Source: CBDUWP01 sp965370955 (GTDB lineage: Bacteria > Planctomycetota > Phycisphaerae > Sedimentisphaerales > Anaerobacaceae). Taken from it: a stretch of DNA of 13,586 nt. The DNA is taken from contig CBDUWP010000043.1 of the NCBI GenBank assembly GCA_965370955.1, positions 1 to 13,586 of the forward strand, given 5' to 3'. Positions 1 through 6,261 of this stretch are shown piece by piece (the stretch's first letter is position 1; each line of letters opens with the position of its first letter). The position numbers and the translations under genes were made by a program. The notes under the pieces were generated by a model. That model made no database searches and was not told the origin of the DNA. It worked only from the letters and a program-made list of their open reading frames with translations.

Positions 1-538
1 AGTCGTCGAGGACCGCATGGGACTGAAGCTGGGCAAAGTCGCGGTCAAGATCAAGATGCATAAAATTGTCAGCTGGGAGAGTTCTCATACGAGCCTCAAT
101 ATGCACTGACCATATATCTGATACCGCATTAATCGCTTCCTGCAATACCTGGGCTGCGGATGCTGTGGGAATGGTTTTGTTAAAAATACTTACAGTTAAA
201 AACACTGCGACAATAATCATCGCCGCTGCGGCATATTTTGTTATTTTTCTGTTCATAATTCGTCTCCATATTCTAAACTGACGATTGATTCTGTCAGCTT
301 GTTTTAACTTTTTGTTTTGCTGGCAAATAATCCGATTGAAAACTGCGTCTTCGAGGTTTGTTTGCTGCCAAGTTTCGCTGTCAGCAGTTATTCTTTCGTT
401 AATTTCTTTTAGCTCTTGTAATTCAGCCTGACACTGTTGACAATCCTTCAGGTGCTCTTCAACAACTTTTCTTTGTGATTTAGACAAAAGGTCTTCGAGC
501 AATTCGACCAATTTTTCTTTACATTCTGTGCAATTCAT
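1..538 (-). CDS. Zinc-finger (ZAS-type) transmembrane anti-sigma factor, 3' end beyond the window
   Basis: The minus-strand frame is open from the ATG at 538 to the window edge: 179 residues with no stop, so the C-terminus is missing. Residues 29-36 hold His-x3-Cys-x2-Cys (H29, C33, C36), the core of the zinc-binding anti-sigma fold, with further cysteines at 3 and 6. A linker follows, then one membrane segment at about 101-119 (start KYAAAAMIIVAV). From about 120 the chain would lie outside the cytoplasm. The start overlaps the stop of the ECF sigma gene as ATGA (535-538), a classic sign of translational coupling. By family knowledge the cytoplasmic zinc finger would hold the sigma factor inactive until a signal releases it; the signal cannot be read here. 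The last ~57 bases at the window edge are more GC-rich than the rest, although the frame stays open through them. Function is confident from motif plus context. Confidence 0.85.
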   Translation of the reverse strand, partial: MNCTECKEKLVELLEDLLSKSQRKVVEEHLKDCQQCQAELQELKEINERITADSETWQQTNLEDAVFNRIICQQNKKLKQADRINRQFRIWRRIMNRKITKYAAAAMIIVAVFLTVSIFNKTIPTASAAQVLQEAINAVSDIWSVHIEARMRTLPADNFMHLDLDRDFAQLQSHAVLDD

Positions 539-1053
539 TTTTGCACCTCTTTTCTACTATTTAGCAATTGCCTTAACTTTGCGTAGGCTCTTGAAAGCTG
601 TTTAGTGATCGTACCAATTGGCACATTCAGCTGTTCGGCAATCTGTGAGCAGGACTGGTTGGCATAGAACCTTAGAAAAACTACTTCTCTGTAAGAGTCG
701 GGCAGTTCAGCAATTGCTTTTTCCAATTCCACATCAGCTTTTCTTTCTTTAGATGGTTGTTGTTCCAGACAATCCATATCAACATATTGTTTAGTATTTC
801 TTAGCTGTTCTTTTGCCACTCGGCTTGCGATACCTAACAGCCATGAATAAAATGACTCGCGTTTTTTCAATTTAGACAGACCGAAATACGCTCGCACGAA
901 CGTTTCCTGAGCCGCTTCTTCAGCAGAGCTTCTATTCAGCTTACCTGCCAGATAAGCCGATAAAACTGCCTGATATCGCCGAACGAGACCGCGAAACTCA
1001 TCCGGATGGCCGTTCAGGCACTGCTCAATGTAGTATTGATCATTTTCAGCCAT
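535..1053 (-). CDS. ECF-family RNA polymerase sigma factor
   Basis: The product is 172 aa from the ATG at 1053. A GTG at 1059 is in frame, but it lies inside the GAGG ribosome site (GAGGTGTTAATG), so the ATG is preferred. Region sigma-2 spans about residues 15-85 and includes the helix AEEAAQETFVRAYFGLSKL, matching the usual (D/E)AEDLVQETF core-binding region. Sigma-4 spans about 110-165 with the helix-turn-helix at about 133-160 (CSQIAEQLNVPIGTITKQLSR). There is no sigma-1 or sigma-3 domain, and the length is normal for ECF factors. It is co-transcribed with the anti-sigma gene, overlapping it by 4 nt, so the pair should form a signal-responsive switch. The regulon is unknown. Nothing shows that it controls the pilus genes, which are separated from it by a tRNA gene and a terminator. 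Confidence 0.93.
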   Translation of the reverse strand: MAENDQYYIEQCLNGHPDEFRGLVRRYQAVLSAYLAGKLNRSSAEEAAQETFVRAYFGLSKLKKRESFYSWLLGIASRVAKEQLRNTKQYVDMDCLEQQPSKERKADVELEKAIAELPDSYREVVFLRFYANQSCSQIAEQLNVPIGTITKQLSRAYAKLRQLLNSRKEVQK

Positions 1054-1070
1054 TAACACCTCAAATATTT

Positions 1071-1105
1071 GCTACTTTGCAAAGTAGCTCGCTACGTAGC
1101 ACGAG
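1071..1105 (-). promoter_or_regulatory. Nested palindromes in the leader of the sigma-factor gene
   Basis: An 18-bp perfect palindrome, GCTACTTTGCAAAGTAGC, lies at 1071-1088, about 18 bases before the sigma ATG. A second perfect palindrome, GCTACGTAGC, lies at 1091-1100, flanked by GCTCG/CGAGC. In the minus-strand transcript the elements GCTAC, GTAGC, GCTAC and GTAGC alternate, so mutually exclusive hairpins are possible just before the GAGG ribosome site. It could be a protein operator (dyad) or a translational control leader; the sequence does not decide. Confidence 0.4.
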
Positions 1106-1122
1106 CAAGAATTCGAATCCTC

Positions 1123-1152
1123 ATTATATAGTGCAGAATATGCTGATTTTGC
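1123..1152 (-). promoter_or_regulatory. Possible promoter of the sigma/anti-sigma operon
   Basis: A perfect TATAAT (minus strand, 1123-1128) lies about 70 bases before the sigma start. The -35 region 17-18 bases upstream (CAAAAT or GCAAAA) is a poor match, so only the -10 box supports this call. The transcript would carry the palindromic leader at 1071-1105. The rest of 1154-1355, up to the recombinase remnant, is AT-rich; I see no convincing gene in it on either strand. Confidence 0.3.
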
Positions 1153-1355
1153 GACAGAAAAAATAAAAAAATATTCTGTTTTGAAAAAATTGTGTAAAAA
1201 GAAGGCTGAACCAATCTTAAATTTGTCATCGCGACTATGCCAAGAGTCCAAGTTTGTCATTGTGAAGAATTCTGAACCGAACACTGAGCCGGTGCCTGAG
1301 TTCATCAAAGTCTGGCAATCTTGTTTTTTGAAAAATCTCTGATTCGCAGAGTACG

Positions 1356-1715
1356 GTGGATGCTATCTTATTAAGAACCGCCCAGGCTGATGACAGTCTC
1401 GCTGATGGATTCATGCGGCTGGCACGAGAAAGACAAAGTGAAATGGATTTGTTACAGCAACGTTATGAACAAACCAAAACAGGGTTACAGGAAAATAATG
1501 GCGGACCACTGAAAATTCTCGAACTCGCACAAAACCTTTCAAGACAGTATGTTACATTAAAACCACCTAAAAAACGACAAATAGCTGATTCGGTGTTCTC
1601 GAACTTGGAACTTGATGGCGTAAGTCTTTGTGCAGACTACAGGTTACCGTTCGCAATACTTGCAAAAAACGCTAACCGTCCTTTTGAATACACCCGACAG
1701 GACTCGAACCTGTGA
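1356..1715 (+). pseudogene. C-terminal remnant of a serine recombinase (resolvase/invertase superfamily)
   Basis: This 119-codon frame from a GTG is closed upstream by a TGA at 1329-1331. It matches the tail of long serine recombinases: a coiled-coil stretch rich in E/Q/R (about residues 15-45, SEMDLLQQRYEQ), then ILELAQNLSRQYV...PPKKRQIADSVFSNLELDG...YRLPFAILAKNA, the pattern that ends such proteins (LLxLAxxxxxxY...P..KRxLL..V.SN...G......YRxPF..L). The catalytic N-terminal resolvase domain, with its serine, and the zinc-ribbon DNA-binding part are absent, so it cannot act as a recombinase. The last ~9 codons (YTRQDSNL and stop) are simply the antisense of the tRNA-Arg 3' half. It is therefore either a decayed integrase left beside its tRNA target or a deletion scar. 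Identification rests on recalled family patterns. Confidence 0.65.
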
Positions 1716-1762
1716 CCTACGGATTAGAAATCCGTTGCTCTATCCAGCTGAGCTACGGGTGC
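1689..1762 (-). tRNA. tRNA-Arg, anticodon UCU
   Basis: The minus strand folds as a 74-nt cloverleaf. The acceptor stem is GCACCCG with CGGGTGT, giving a G-U at the 1-72 position. The D arm is GCTC...GAGC, the anticodon stem ACGGA/TCCGT with loop TTTCTAA (anticodon TCT), and the variable loop AGGTC. The T arm is ACAGG-TTCGAGT-CCTGT, and the discriminator base is A. The CCA end is not encoded (the next bases are TTC), so it must be added by the CCA enzyme. This tRNA reads AGA/AGG codons. A good promoter lies upstream. The 3' half overlaps the end of the plus-strand recombinase remnant, consistent with use of the gene as an integration site. Confidence 0.95.
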
Positions 1763-1782
1763 ACAACAGCAATAAAGCCCGA

Positions 1783-1811
1783 ATTATAGACCACAACATT
1801 GTTTCATTCAA
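1783..1811 (-). promoter_or_regulatory. Sigma-70-type promoter of tRNA-Arg
   Basis: On the minus strand, TTGAAT (1806-1811), a 17-bp spacer and TATAAT (1783-1788) form a near-consensus housekeeping promoter. The expected start, about 7 bases past the -10 box, is near 1776, roughly 14 bases before the mature tRNA 5' end at 1762. Spacing and position both fit a tRNA promoter. Confidence 0.7.
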
Positions 1812-1830
1812 GAATAATCAAAACAAAATG

Positions 1831-1867
1831 AAAAAAAAGGGAGCCGGCTCGTGACCAGTTCCCTTTT
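1831..1867 (-). terminator. Intrinsic terminator of the pilM-pilQ operon
   Basis: A 9-bp stem (1839-1847 with 1855-1863, one mismatch and one G-U on the minus strand) and a 7-base loop are followed on the minus strand by eight T residues (1831-1838). It lies about 40 bases past the secretin stop codon. Since TTTT also follows on the plus strand (1864-1867), it may act in both directions. It separates the pilus operon from the tRNA-Arg promoter. Confidence 0.75.
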
Positions 1868-1908
1868 CTCGTATTTGCAATCGGACAGATTAACTGCCCC
1901 ATTTCCTT

Positions 1909-3357
1909 TTATTTTTTCTCCATATCCTTTTCCGCGAATGTTTTCTTTGGATCAGGCCCTGCAAATTCGGTTTCTGCATATTGTTCTTGTTCCAGTTTGG
2001 ACAGTCTTGGTGTTTTAATAACTCTCGGCGTAATGAAGACGACCATTTCGCTTACGATCGTATCTTCACCTTTGAATTTGAAAGCGTTACCTAACAGCGG
2101 AATATCTCCTAGTAGCGGCACCTTATTAACTTGCTTGGTGACCTCTTTTTTCCTTAATCCGCCGAGTACTACAGTCTTTCCATTTTGGACTAGTAGTGTT
2201 GTCACAGCCTCTCTTTTATCGATAATAGGAATCGGATAGTTTCCGCCAGCCTGCACAACTTCTCCGACTTTGACGCTGAATTCCGGCCTGATTTGAATTC
2301 TAATCAGATCCTCGTCTGAGCTCATAATAGTATTTCCATCTTTATCTTTTAGCTCTTTAGCCCTGCACAGATGCGGAATAACTTCGAGCTTTACGCCGAC
2401 ATCTTTGAATTCAGTTGAAGCCACGCTTCCGCCTGATGTGCTTTCAGTTATCTCCTGATATGGTATTTCCGAAATAATCCTGAACATCGCCTTTTCGTTG
2501 TCCAGCACTAAGACTCTCGGATTCGCCAAAAGTTTAGCATCGATAATTGTCTCTTGCGCTTTTAGCAATACATTAAAATCTATAGCTTCGTTTAGCCATC
2601 CAATCCTCAATAAACCGCTTGTTCCTGTTGCTTTAGTTGTCGACCCTGCGAACCCTCCGGTCATAAACGGCGTTGTCAAGGTACCAGCATCAGGCACGCC
2701 ATTTGTATAGGTTGTTCTTCTTCCTGCGACCCATTCGACTCCAAGGTCTAGCTGATCTTTACTGGTTATATCATAGATTCTCACTTCGATCAGGATTTGC
2801 GGCGTTTCCCTATCTATTTCTTCTAAAAATTCTTCGATAGCTTTGATTTTGCTTTCGATATCAGTAACGATGATATTACTTGTTCCGGGATTGGACGACA
2901 CTGATCCTCTTTTTGAGATGAATTTTTTGAGTGATTTTTCGACTTCTAAAACATCGGCATATATAATTCGATAGACCTTGCTTTCCAGTCTTTCCGATGC
3001 CGTAGTTATTTCCGCCAGCGGAACGACTCGCAGCATATTTTTCCCTTTGACGTATCCATAACCGTGTGCCATAAGGATATTATTCAGCGCTTCTTCCAGC
3101 GGCACATCCGTCAAGGTAGCTGTTACAGTCCCGATAACGTTTGGGCTTTTTACAATATCTACATCCGCTTGAGCCGCCATAATTCTCAACACATCTTCGA
3201 TAAGTGTATTTCTAAAATCGACACTTATTTTTTTCTGCATTTTAATACTTATTTCGCTAACGACCTCATTTTTCATTTCTTCTGCGATCGCCACAGATAT
3301 TGCCGTAATCAATAGAATTACCAGCACTAAATACTTCAATGATTTTAAGTTCAACAT
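1909..3357 (-). CDS. pilQ: PilQ-like outer-membrane secretin (short form, no AMIN domain)
   Basis: The product is 482 aa from the ATG at 3357, which has AAAAGGA 7 bases upstream; an in-frame ATG at 3378 has only a poorly spaced site. A signal peptide covers residues 1 to about 25 (core YLVLVILLITAISVAIA). An STN/N0-like domain follows at about 43-102, an N1 secretin domain at about 129-185 and the secretin barrel domain at about 187-447. The family signature VPLLGDIPLLGNAFKF is at 413-428, followed by the closing strand SEMVVFITPRVI. The protein should form the gated outer-membrane ring through which the pilus exits. Type IVa PilQ is usually longer because of peptidoglycan-binding AMIN domains near the N-terminus; none is seen here. 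The short charged tail (after 450) is not a recognisable pilotin-binding domain. It is the last gene of the machine operon, and a terminator follows. Confidence 0.92.
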   Translation of the reverse strand: MLNLKSLKYLVLVILLITAISVAIAEEMKNEVVSEISIKMQKKISVDFRNTLIEDVLRIMAAQADVDIVKSPNVIGTVTATLTDVPLEEALNNILMAHGYGYVKGKNMLRVVPLAEITTASERLESKVYRIIYADVLEVEKSLKKFISKRGSVSSNPGTSNIIVTDIESKIKAIEEFLEEIDRETPQILIEVRIYDITSKDQLDLGVEWVAGRRTTYTNGVPDAGTLTTPFMTGGFAGSTTKATGTSGLLRIGWLNEAIDFNVLLKAQETIIDAKLLANPRVLVLDNEKAMFRIISEIPYQEITESTSGGSVASTEFKDVGVKLEVIPHLCRAKELKDKDGNTIMSSDEDLIRIQIRPEFSVKVGEVVQAGGNYPIPIIDKREAVTTLLVQNGKTVVLGGLRKKEVTKQVNKVPLLGDIPLLGNAFKFKGEDTIVSEMVVFITPRVIKTPRLSKLEQEQYAETEFAGPDPKKTFAEKDMEKK

Positions 3358-3409
3358 TTTGAATTCCTTTTCCTTCATAGCCTTTTTGTTAGATATTTTT
3401 CACATTAAC

Positions 3410-4234
3410 TTACTTAACTTTTTGGTTCCATTTTTCGGTGCCTTTTTTGAAATCGACACTATCTTTATGTATTTTCACTATGATAATCTCATCGATACTG
3501 TCGCCTTCTCGATAGATTCTCGTTCCGATGAGTACCGATGGACTATCACTGCTGAACAATATTCCTTTAACCGTCAAATCTCCCGACGACAGCACCATTG
3601 TGCTTCCCAACACCATTGGATTTCTCATTGTTTTTGGATATAGTGCCGGTTTTTCCCAATCGACAACTTTGTTTTTAGTCGCCGTAATAATAGTATTATT
3701 ATTATCGTTGGTTCCTGCGGCCTCTGTTGCCGTATTGACTTTTTTGTCGAACAGTCCGAACGCATTGCCCAAAATCACAATAAAGGCTCCAGCCAGCACA
3801 ACAACCATCACAGCAGTTGCGATTTCTTTTGGTGTATAGCTATGTAGTTTTTCGTTTAGTTTTTCGATAAAATCTTGCGTATTCGATTGGCTTTTATCAT
3901 TTTCGATTAGTATATCATCGATTTGTTTTTCTTCTATTTTCTCTGTCTTTTCTGATAACAGCTCATTAAATTCAGACGTTGCTTCATCATCATCTTCTTC
4001 TTCTAACTGCTCCAATTCCGGCACATAGCCTATTTGCTTAGGCGTTGATTCTTTAGGTTTGTCATCTTCGATTGGCGTTTGTGCTTGGCAATCAGTTTGG
4101 CTTGGCTCAATCACAATTGCATCGTTTTGATTTTCACCGTTTTGATTTTCGGTATTTTGGCTGTCGGTATCTGTCGGCTTTCCGCCAAAGATAACAGCCA
4201 CTTCTTTATGTAGCCCTGATTTATGAATTTCCAT
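3410..4234 (-). CDS. Bitopic PilP/GspC-like inner-membrane protein with a long cytoplasmic tail
   Basis: The product is 274 aa. Residues 1-138 are hydrophilic and probably disordered: an N/Q-rich run (about 25-38), acidic stretches (about 73-84) and many Lys/Glu. One membrane segment lies at about 139-160, then a periplasmic linker. A compact beta domain at about 192-272 (DWEKPALYPKTMRNPM, LTVKGILFSSDSPSVLIG, REGDSI, VKIHKDSVDF) resembles the HR/PilP domain that docks GspC, GspB or PilP onto a secretin. Canonical PilP is a lipoprotein without a cytoplasmic part, so the architecture is closer to GspC/GspB. The first 20 residues (MEIHKSGLHKEVAVIF...) are reminiscent of the Spo0J/ParB N-terminal peptide that stimulates ParA ATPases. 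Translation starts inside parA (14-nt overlap) behind a perfect AGGAGGT at 4243-4249. It likely links the PilMNO platform to the secretin. The family is assigned by domain pattern and position, not close homology. Confidence 0.72.
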   Translation of the reverse strand: MEIHKSGLHKEVAVIFGGKPTDTDSQNTENQNGENQNDAIVIEPSQTDCQAQTPIEDDKPKESTPKQIGYVPELEQLEEEDDDEATSEFNELLSEKTEKIEEKQIDDILIENDKSQSNTQDFIEKLNEKLHSYTPKEIATAVMVVVLAGAFIVILGNAFGLFDKKVNTATEAAGTNDNNNTIITATKNKVVDWEKPALYPKTMRNPMVLGSTMVLSSGDLTVKGILFSSDSPSVLIGTRIYREGDSIDEIIIVKIHKDSVDFKKGTEKWNQKVK

Positions 4235-4988
4235 TAAAACAGACCTCCTGAGCTAATGCTTTATATTCGGTTGCCCCGTTACTTTCTGGCGCGTATGTTA
4301 GGATAGATTCTCCTGCACTTGGCGCTTCAGCCAATCTCACTGTTCGATGTATCACAGTTTCAAACACGAGCTTTCCAAAATATCCTCTCATTTGTCCCTG
4401 TATTTGTTTGCTCAGTTTAGCCACTTTATCGACGAAGGTCAGCAGCACTCCCAATATTTTCAGATTTGGATTAAATCGTTCTTTCACCACTTCGATTGTT
4501 TCGAGTAATTGTTTCAATCCTTCGATAGCGTAGTAGTGTACTTGTACAGGAATAATCATTTCATCGCTTGCCACCATAGCATTTAGCGTAATCAGATTCA
4601 GCGACGGCGAGCAATCCATGATACAGATATCATATATTCCCGCGACTGCTTTCAGCTTATTTTTCAGTACATACTCTCTATTTTCGGTCGTCATCAATTC
4701 GAACTCGACCCCTGCGATCAGGATATTGCTTGGCACGATATCGAGTCCTGTCACCTTTGTTCTTTTTATGACTTCAGATATAGGCATATGTTTATTTGCC
4801 AGCACATTGTAGATTGTTTTGTCTATTTTTTCTGGATTTATTCCTAAGCCTAGCGACGAATGTCCCTGCGGATCCAGATCTACCAATAGAATCCTCAATC
4901 CTTCTGCCGCCAGTGCCGAAGCCAGATTGATAGCGGTAGTTGTTTTCCCGCATCCACCTTTTTGGTTTGCAATTGCAATTGTTCTCAT
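4221..4988 (-). CDS. Soj-like ParA ATPase inside the pilus operon
   Basis: The product is 255 aa, the length of chromosomal Soj/ParA, without an N-terminal HTH extension. The deviant Walker A motif QKGGCGKTTT is at 9-18 with both the signature lysine (K10) and the P-loop lysine (K15). VDLDPQG at 36-42 is the A'/switch region, and IMDCSPSL around D125 is Walker B. Family members dimerise with ATP, often bind DNA or a surface non-specifically, and are cycled by a partner that stimulates hydrolysis. No parB or parS-like array is visible nearby, so a chromosome-partition role is unlikely. Position between pilO and the PilP-like gene, with a 14-nt overlap into the latter, points to positioning or assembly of the pilus machine, as ParA/MinD-type proteins (TadZ, FlhG) do for other envelope machines. 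The start has only a weak ribosome site; pilO ends 26 nt upstream. Confidence 0.93.
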   Translation of the reverse strand: MRTIAIANQKGGCGKTTTAINLASALAAEGLRILLVDLDPQGHSSLGLGINPEKIDKTIYNVLANKHMPISEVIKRTKVTGLDIVPSNILIAGVEFELMTTENREYVLKNKLKAVAGIYDICIMDCSPSLNLITLNAMVASDEMIIPVQVHYYAIEGLKQLLETIEVVKERFNPNLKILGVLLTFVDKVAKLSKQIQGQMRGYFGKLVFETVIHRTVRLAEAPSAGESILTYAPESNGATEYKALAQEVCFNGNS

Positions 4989-5014
4989 TTATCTGAATCC
5001 ATTATAAGATTAGC

Positions 5015-5590
5015 TTAGCTGTCTTTTGGTTTTAGTACGAACACATTGATTTCCATTGACACAGCATTTTTTGCTTCGGCTGCATTTGGTGCTTCGATAG
5101 AGAATTCGTTTACAAAGATAACAGGCGTGTTTCGTTCAATTCTGTTGAGAAAATAAGCGAATTGTTGAAAGGTCCCTTTGAATTTCAGTTTGAAGACATT
5201 TTCTCCGATATATTTACAGTCTTGTATTGGCACGAAGCTGTCTTTACTAACGGTATTGATTTTGAATCCAGTTGCACCTTTGTCCGTAACAATTTTACTG
5301 ATATCAAATGTCAATCCCGCTGCGTTTTCGTAGCTAACTGCATATTCAGCCAACAGTTGATGTAATTTCGCCATTTCCTCTTTTAGCTTTTGTTTTGCTT
5401 CTGTGCTGGTGGTATTTTTTGCCGATTCCATGATGCCTTGTTTTTCAGTCAGTTCGTTTTCAGCCTGTATTATCGATTCTTTTACCGGCACGATAATCAT
5501 CATATATCCAGCCAAGAACCCCACAATGCACACGCCCCATATCATTGCGATAGTCGTTAAATATTTTTTGTATACAGCTTCCATATCCAT
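5015..5590 (-). CDS. pilO: PilO-like T4P inner-membrane alignment protein
   Basis: The product is 191 aa from the ATG at 5590; a GTG at 5593 is directly adjacent and in frame, and neither has a strong ribosome site. A short cytoplasmic N-terminus leads to one membrane segment (about 11-36, TIAMIWGVCIVGFLAGY). Next comes a coiled-coil region with many Glu/Lys (about 38-85), then a ferredoxin-like periplasmic domain containing FKLKFKGTFQQFAYFLNRIER, the usual PilO segment (L.v.G.Y..l..FL..ie). PilO pairs with PilN to form the periplasmic collar that connects PilM and the motor to PilP and PilQ. It is preceded by pilN (27-nt gap) and followed by parA. Length is typical for PilO. Confidence 0.88.
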   Translation of the reverse strand: MDMEAVYKKYLTTIAMIWGVCIVGFLAGYMMIIVPVKESIIQAENELTEKQGIMESAKNTTSTEAKQKLKEEMAKLHQLLAEYAVSYENAAGLTFDISKIVTDKGATGFKINTVSKDSFVPIQDCKYIGENVFKLKFKGTFQQFAYFLNRIERNTPVIFVNEFSIEAPNAAEAKNAVSMEINVFVLKPKDS

Positions 5591-5617
5591 CACTTCATTA
5601 TTTAATTATGTAATTAT

Positions 5618-6259
5618 TTATTTAATAACTGGTTTGAATATACAATCTATTTGATATGACACTACTCCGCCGTTGAACTCATCATATTCTTGCGACACTT
5701 TGACATCTTCAAGCAGCTTTCCGATTCCGTCAGATTCGTAGAGTGTCTTTCTAAAATCCTTTACTGCCTTATCGCAATTTGCATTTATGCTTCCTGCCAT
5801 ACTGATATTCAGCCTTCTTATTGGCACTGTTGTTTCTACTTTAGTTTCCGGGCTTCCTTTTTTAGCTATTTTTCTTCGCTCCATACTTTGATGTCCCTCG
5901 AGTCTTTCGAGTTTGACATTTTTCGGCAGATTCTGTACGACTTCTAGGATCACTGGGCTCCACTGCATATGATTATGTATATTTTTTGCGATTTCTTTTA
6001 GCCCTACGTTTATGCTATTTTTTTCATCATCAAATTCTTTTTGCAGTTGCACTTCTTTCGCCAATCCTATGATGCCCTCATCACATCTTGCAATTCTTTG
6101 TTGCAGGACACTGACAGCCACTTTATTGCTCATATAATAACTACCCATTGCAATCAGGATAATCACTGGCACCAGTAGTGCGACCACCGTGATAGCGATC
6201 CCTTCTGGCCTATGCTTAAGTGGAATTCCCTGTCCTTTTAGTAGATCTATAGTAAACAT
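5618..6259 (-). CDS. pilN: PilN-like T4P inner-membrane alignment protein
   Basis: The product is 213 aa. The N-terminus MFTIDLLKGQGIPLK corresponds to the INLLP-type motif by which PilN binds the groove of PilM. A membrane segment spans about 20-42 (IAITVVALLVPVIILIAMG), followed by a helical stalk and a periplasmic domain with NLPKNVKLERLEG and PIRRLNISMAGS...AVKDFRKTL, as in PilN/GspL-type domains. An insertion rich in Lys/Arg (about 130-142, MERRKIAKKGSPE) is not typical. The start lies 2 nt after the pilM stop with GAGGT 10 bases upstream, so the genes are tightly coupled. It would bridge cytoplasmic PilM to the periplasmic PilO/PilP-like collar. Confidence 0.88.
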   Translation of the reverse strand: MFTIDLLKGQGIPLKHRPEGIAITVVALLVPVIILIAMGSYYMSNKVAVSVLQQRIARCDEGIIGLAKEVQLQKEFDDEKNSINVGLKEIAKNIHNHMQWSPVILEVVQNLPKNVKLERLEGHQSMERRKIAKKGSPETKVETTVPIRRLNISMAGSINANCDKAVKDFRKTLYESDGIGKLLEDVKVSQEYDEFNGGVVSYQIDCIFKPVIK

Positions 6260-6261
6260 AA

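Noticed and set aside
1072..1308. Minus-strand 78-codon frame, and a plus-strand frame about 1100-1340 (HEQEFESSLYSAEYADFATEKIKK...)
   Set aside because: Neither has a ribosome site or any recognisable family pattern. The minus frame overlaps the palindromic leader of the sigma gene. Treated as intergenic.
1630..1854. Plus-strand 74-codon frame containing PDRTRTCDLRIRNPLLYPAEL
   Set aside because: It is the antisense of tRNA-Arg, a well-known spurious translation.
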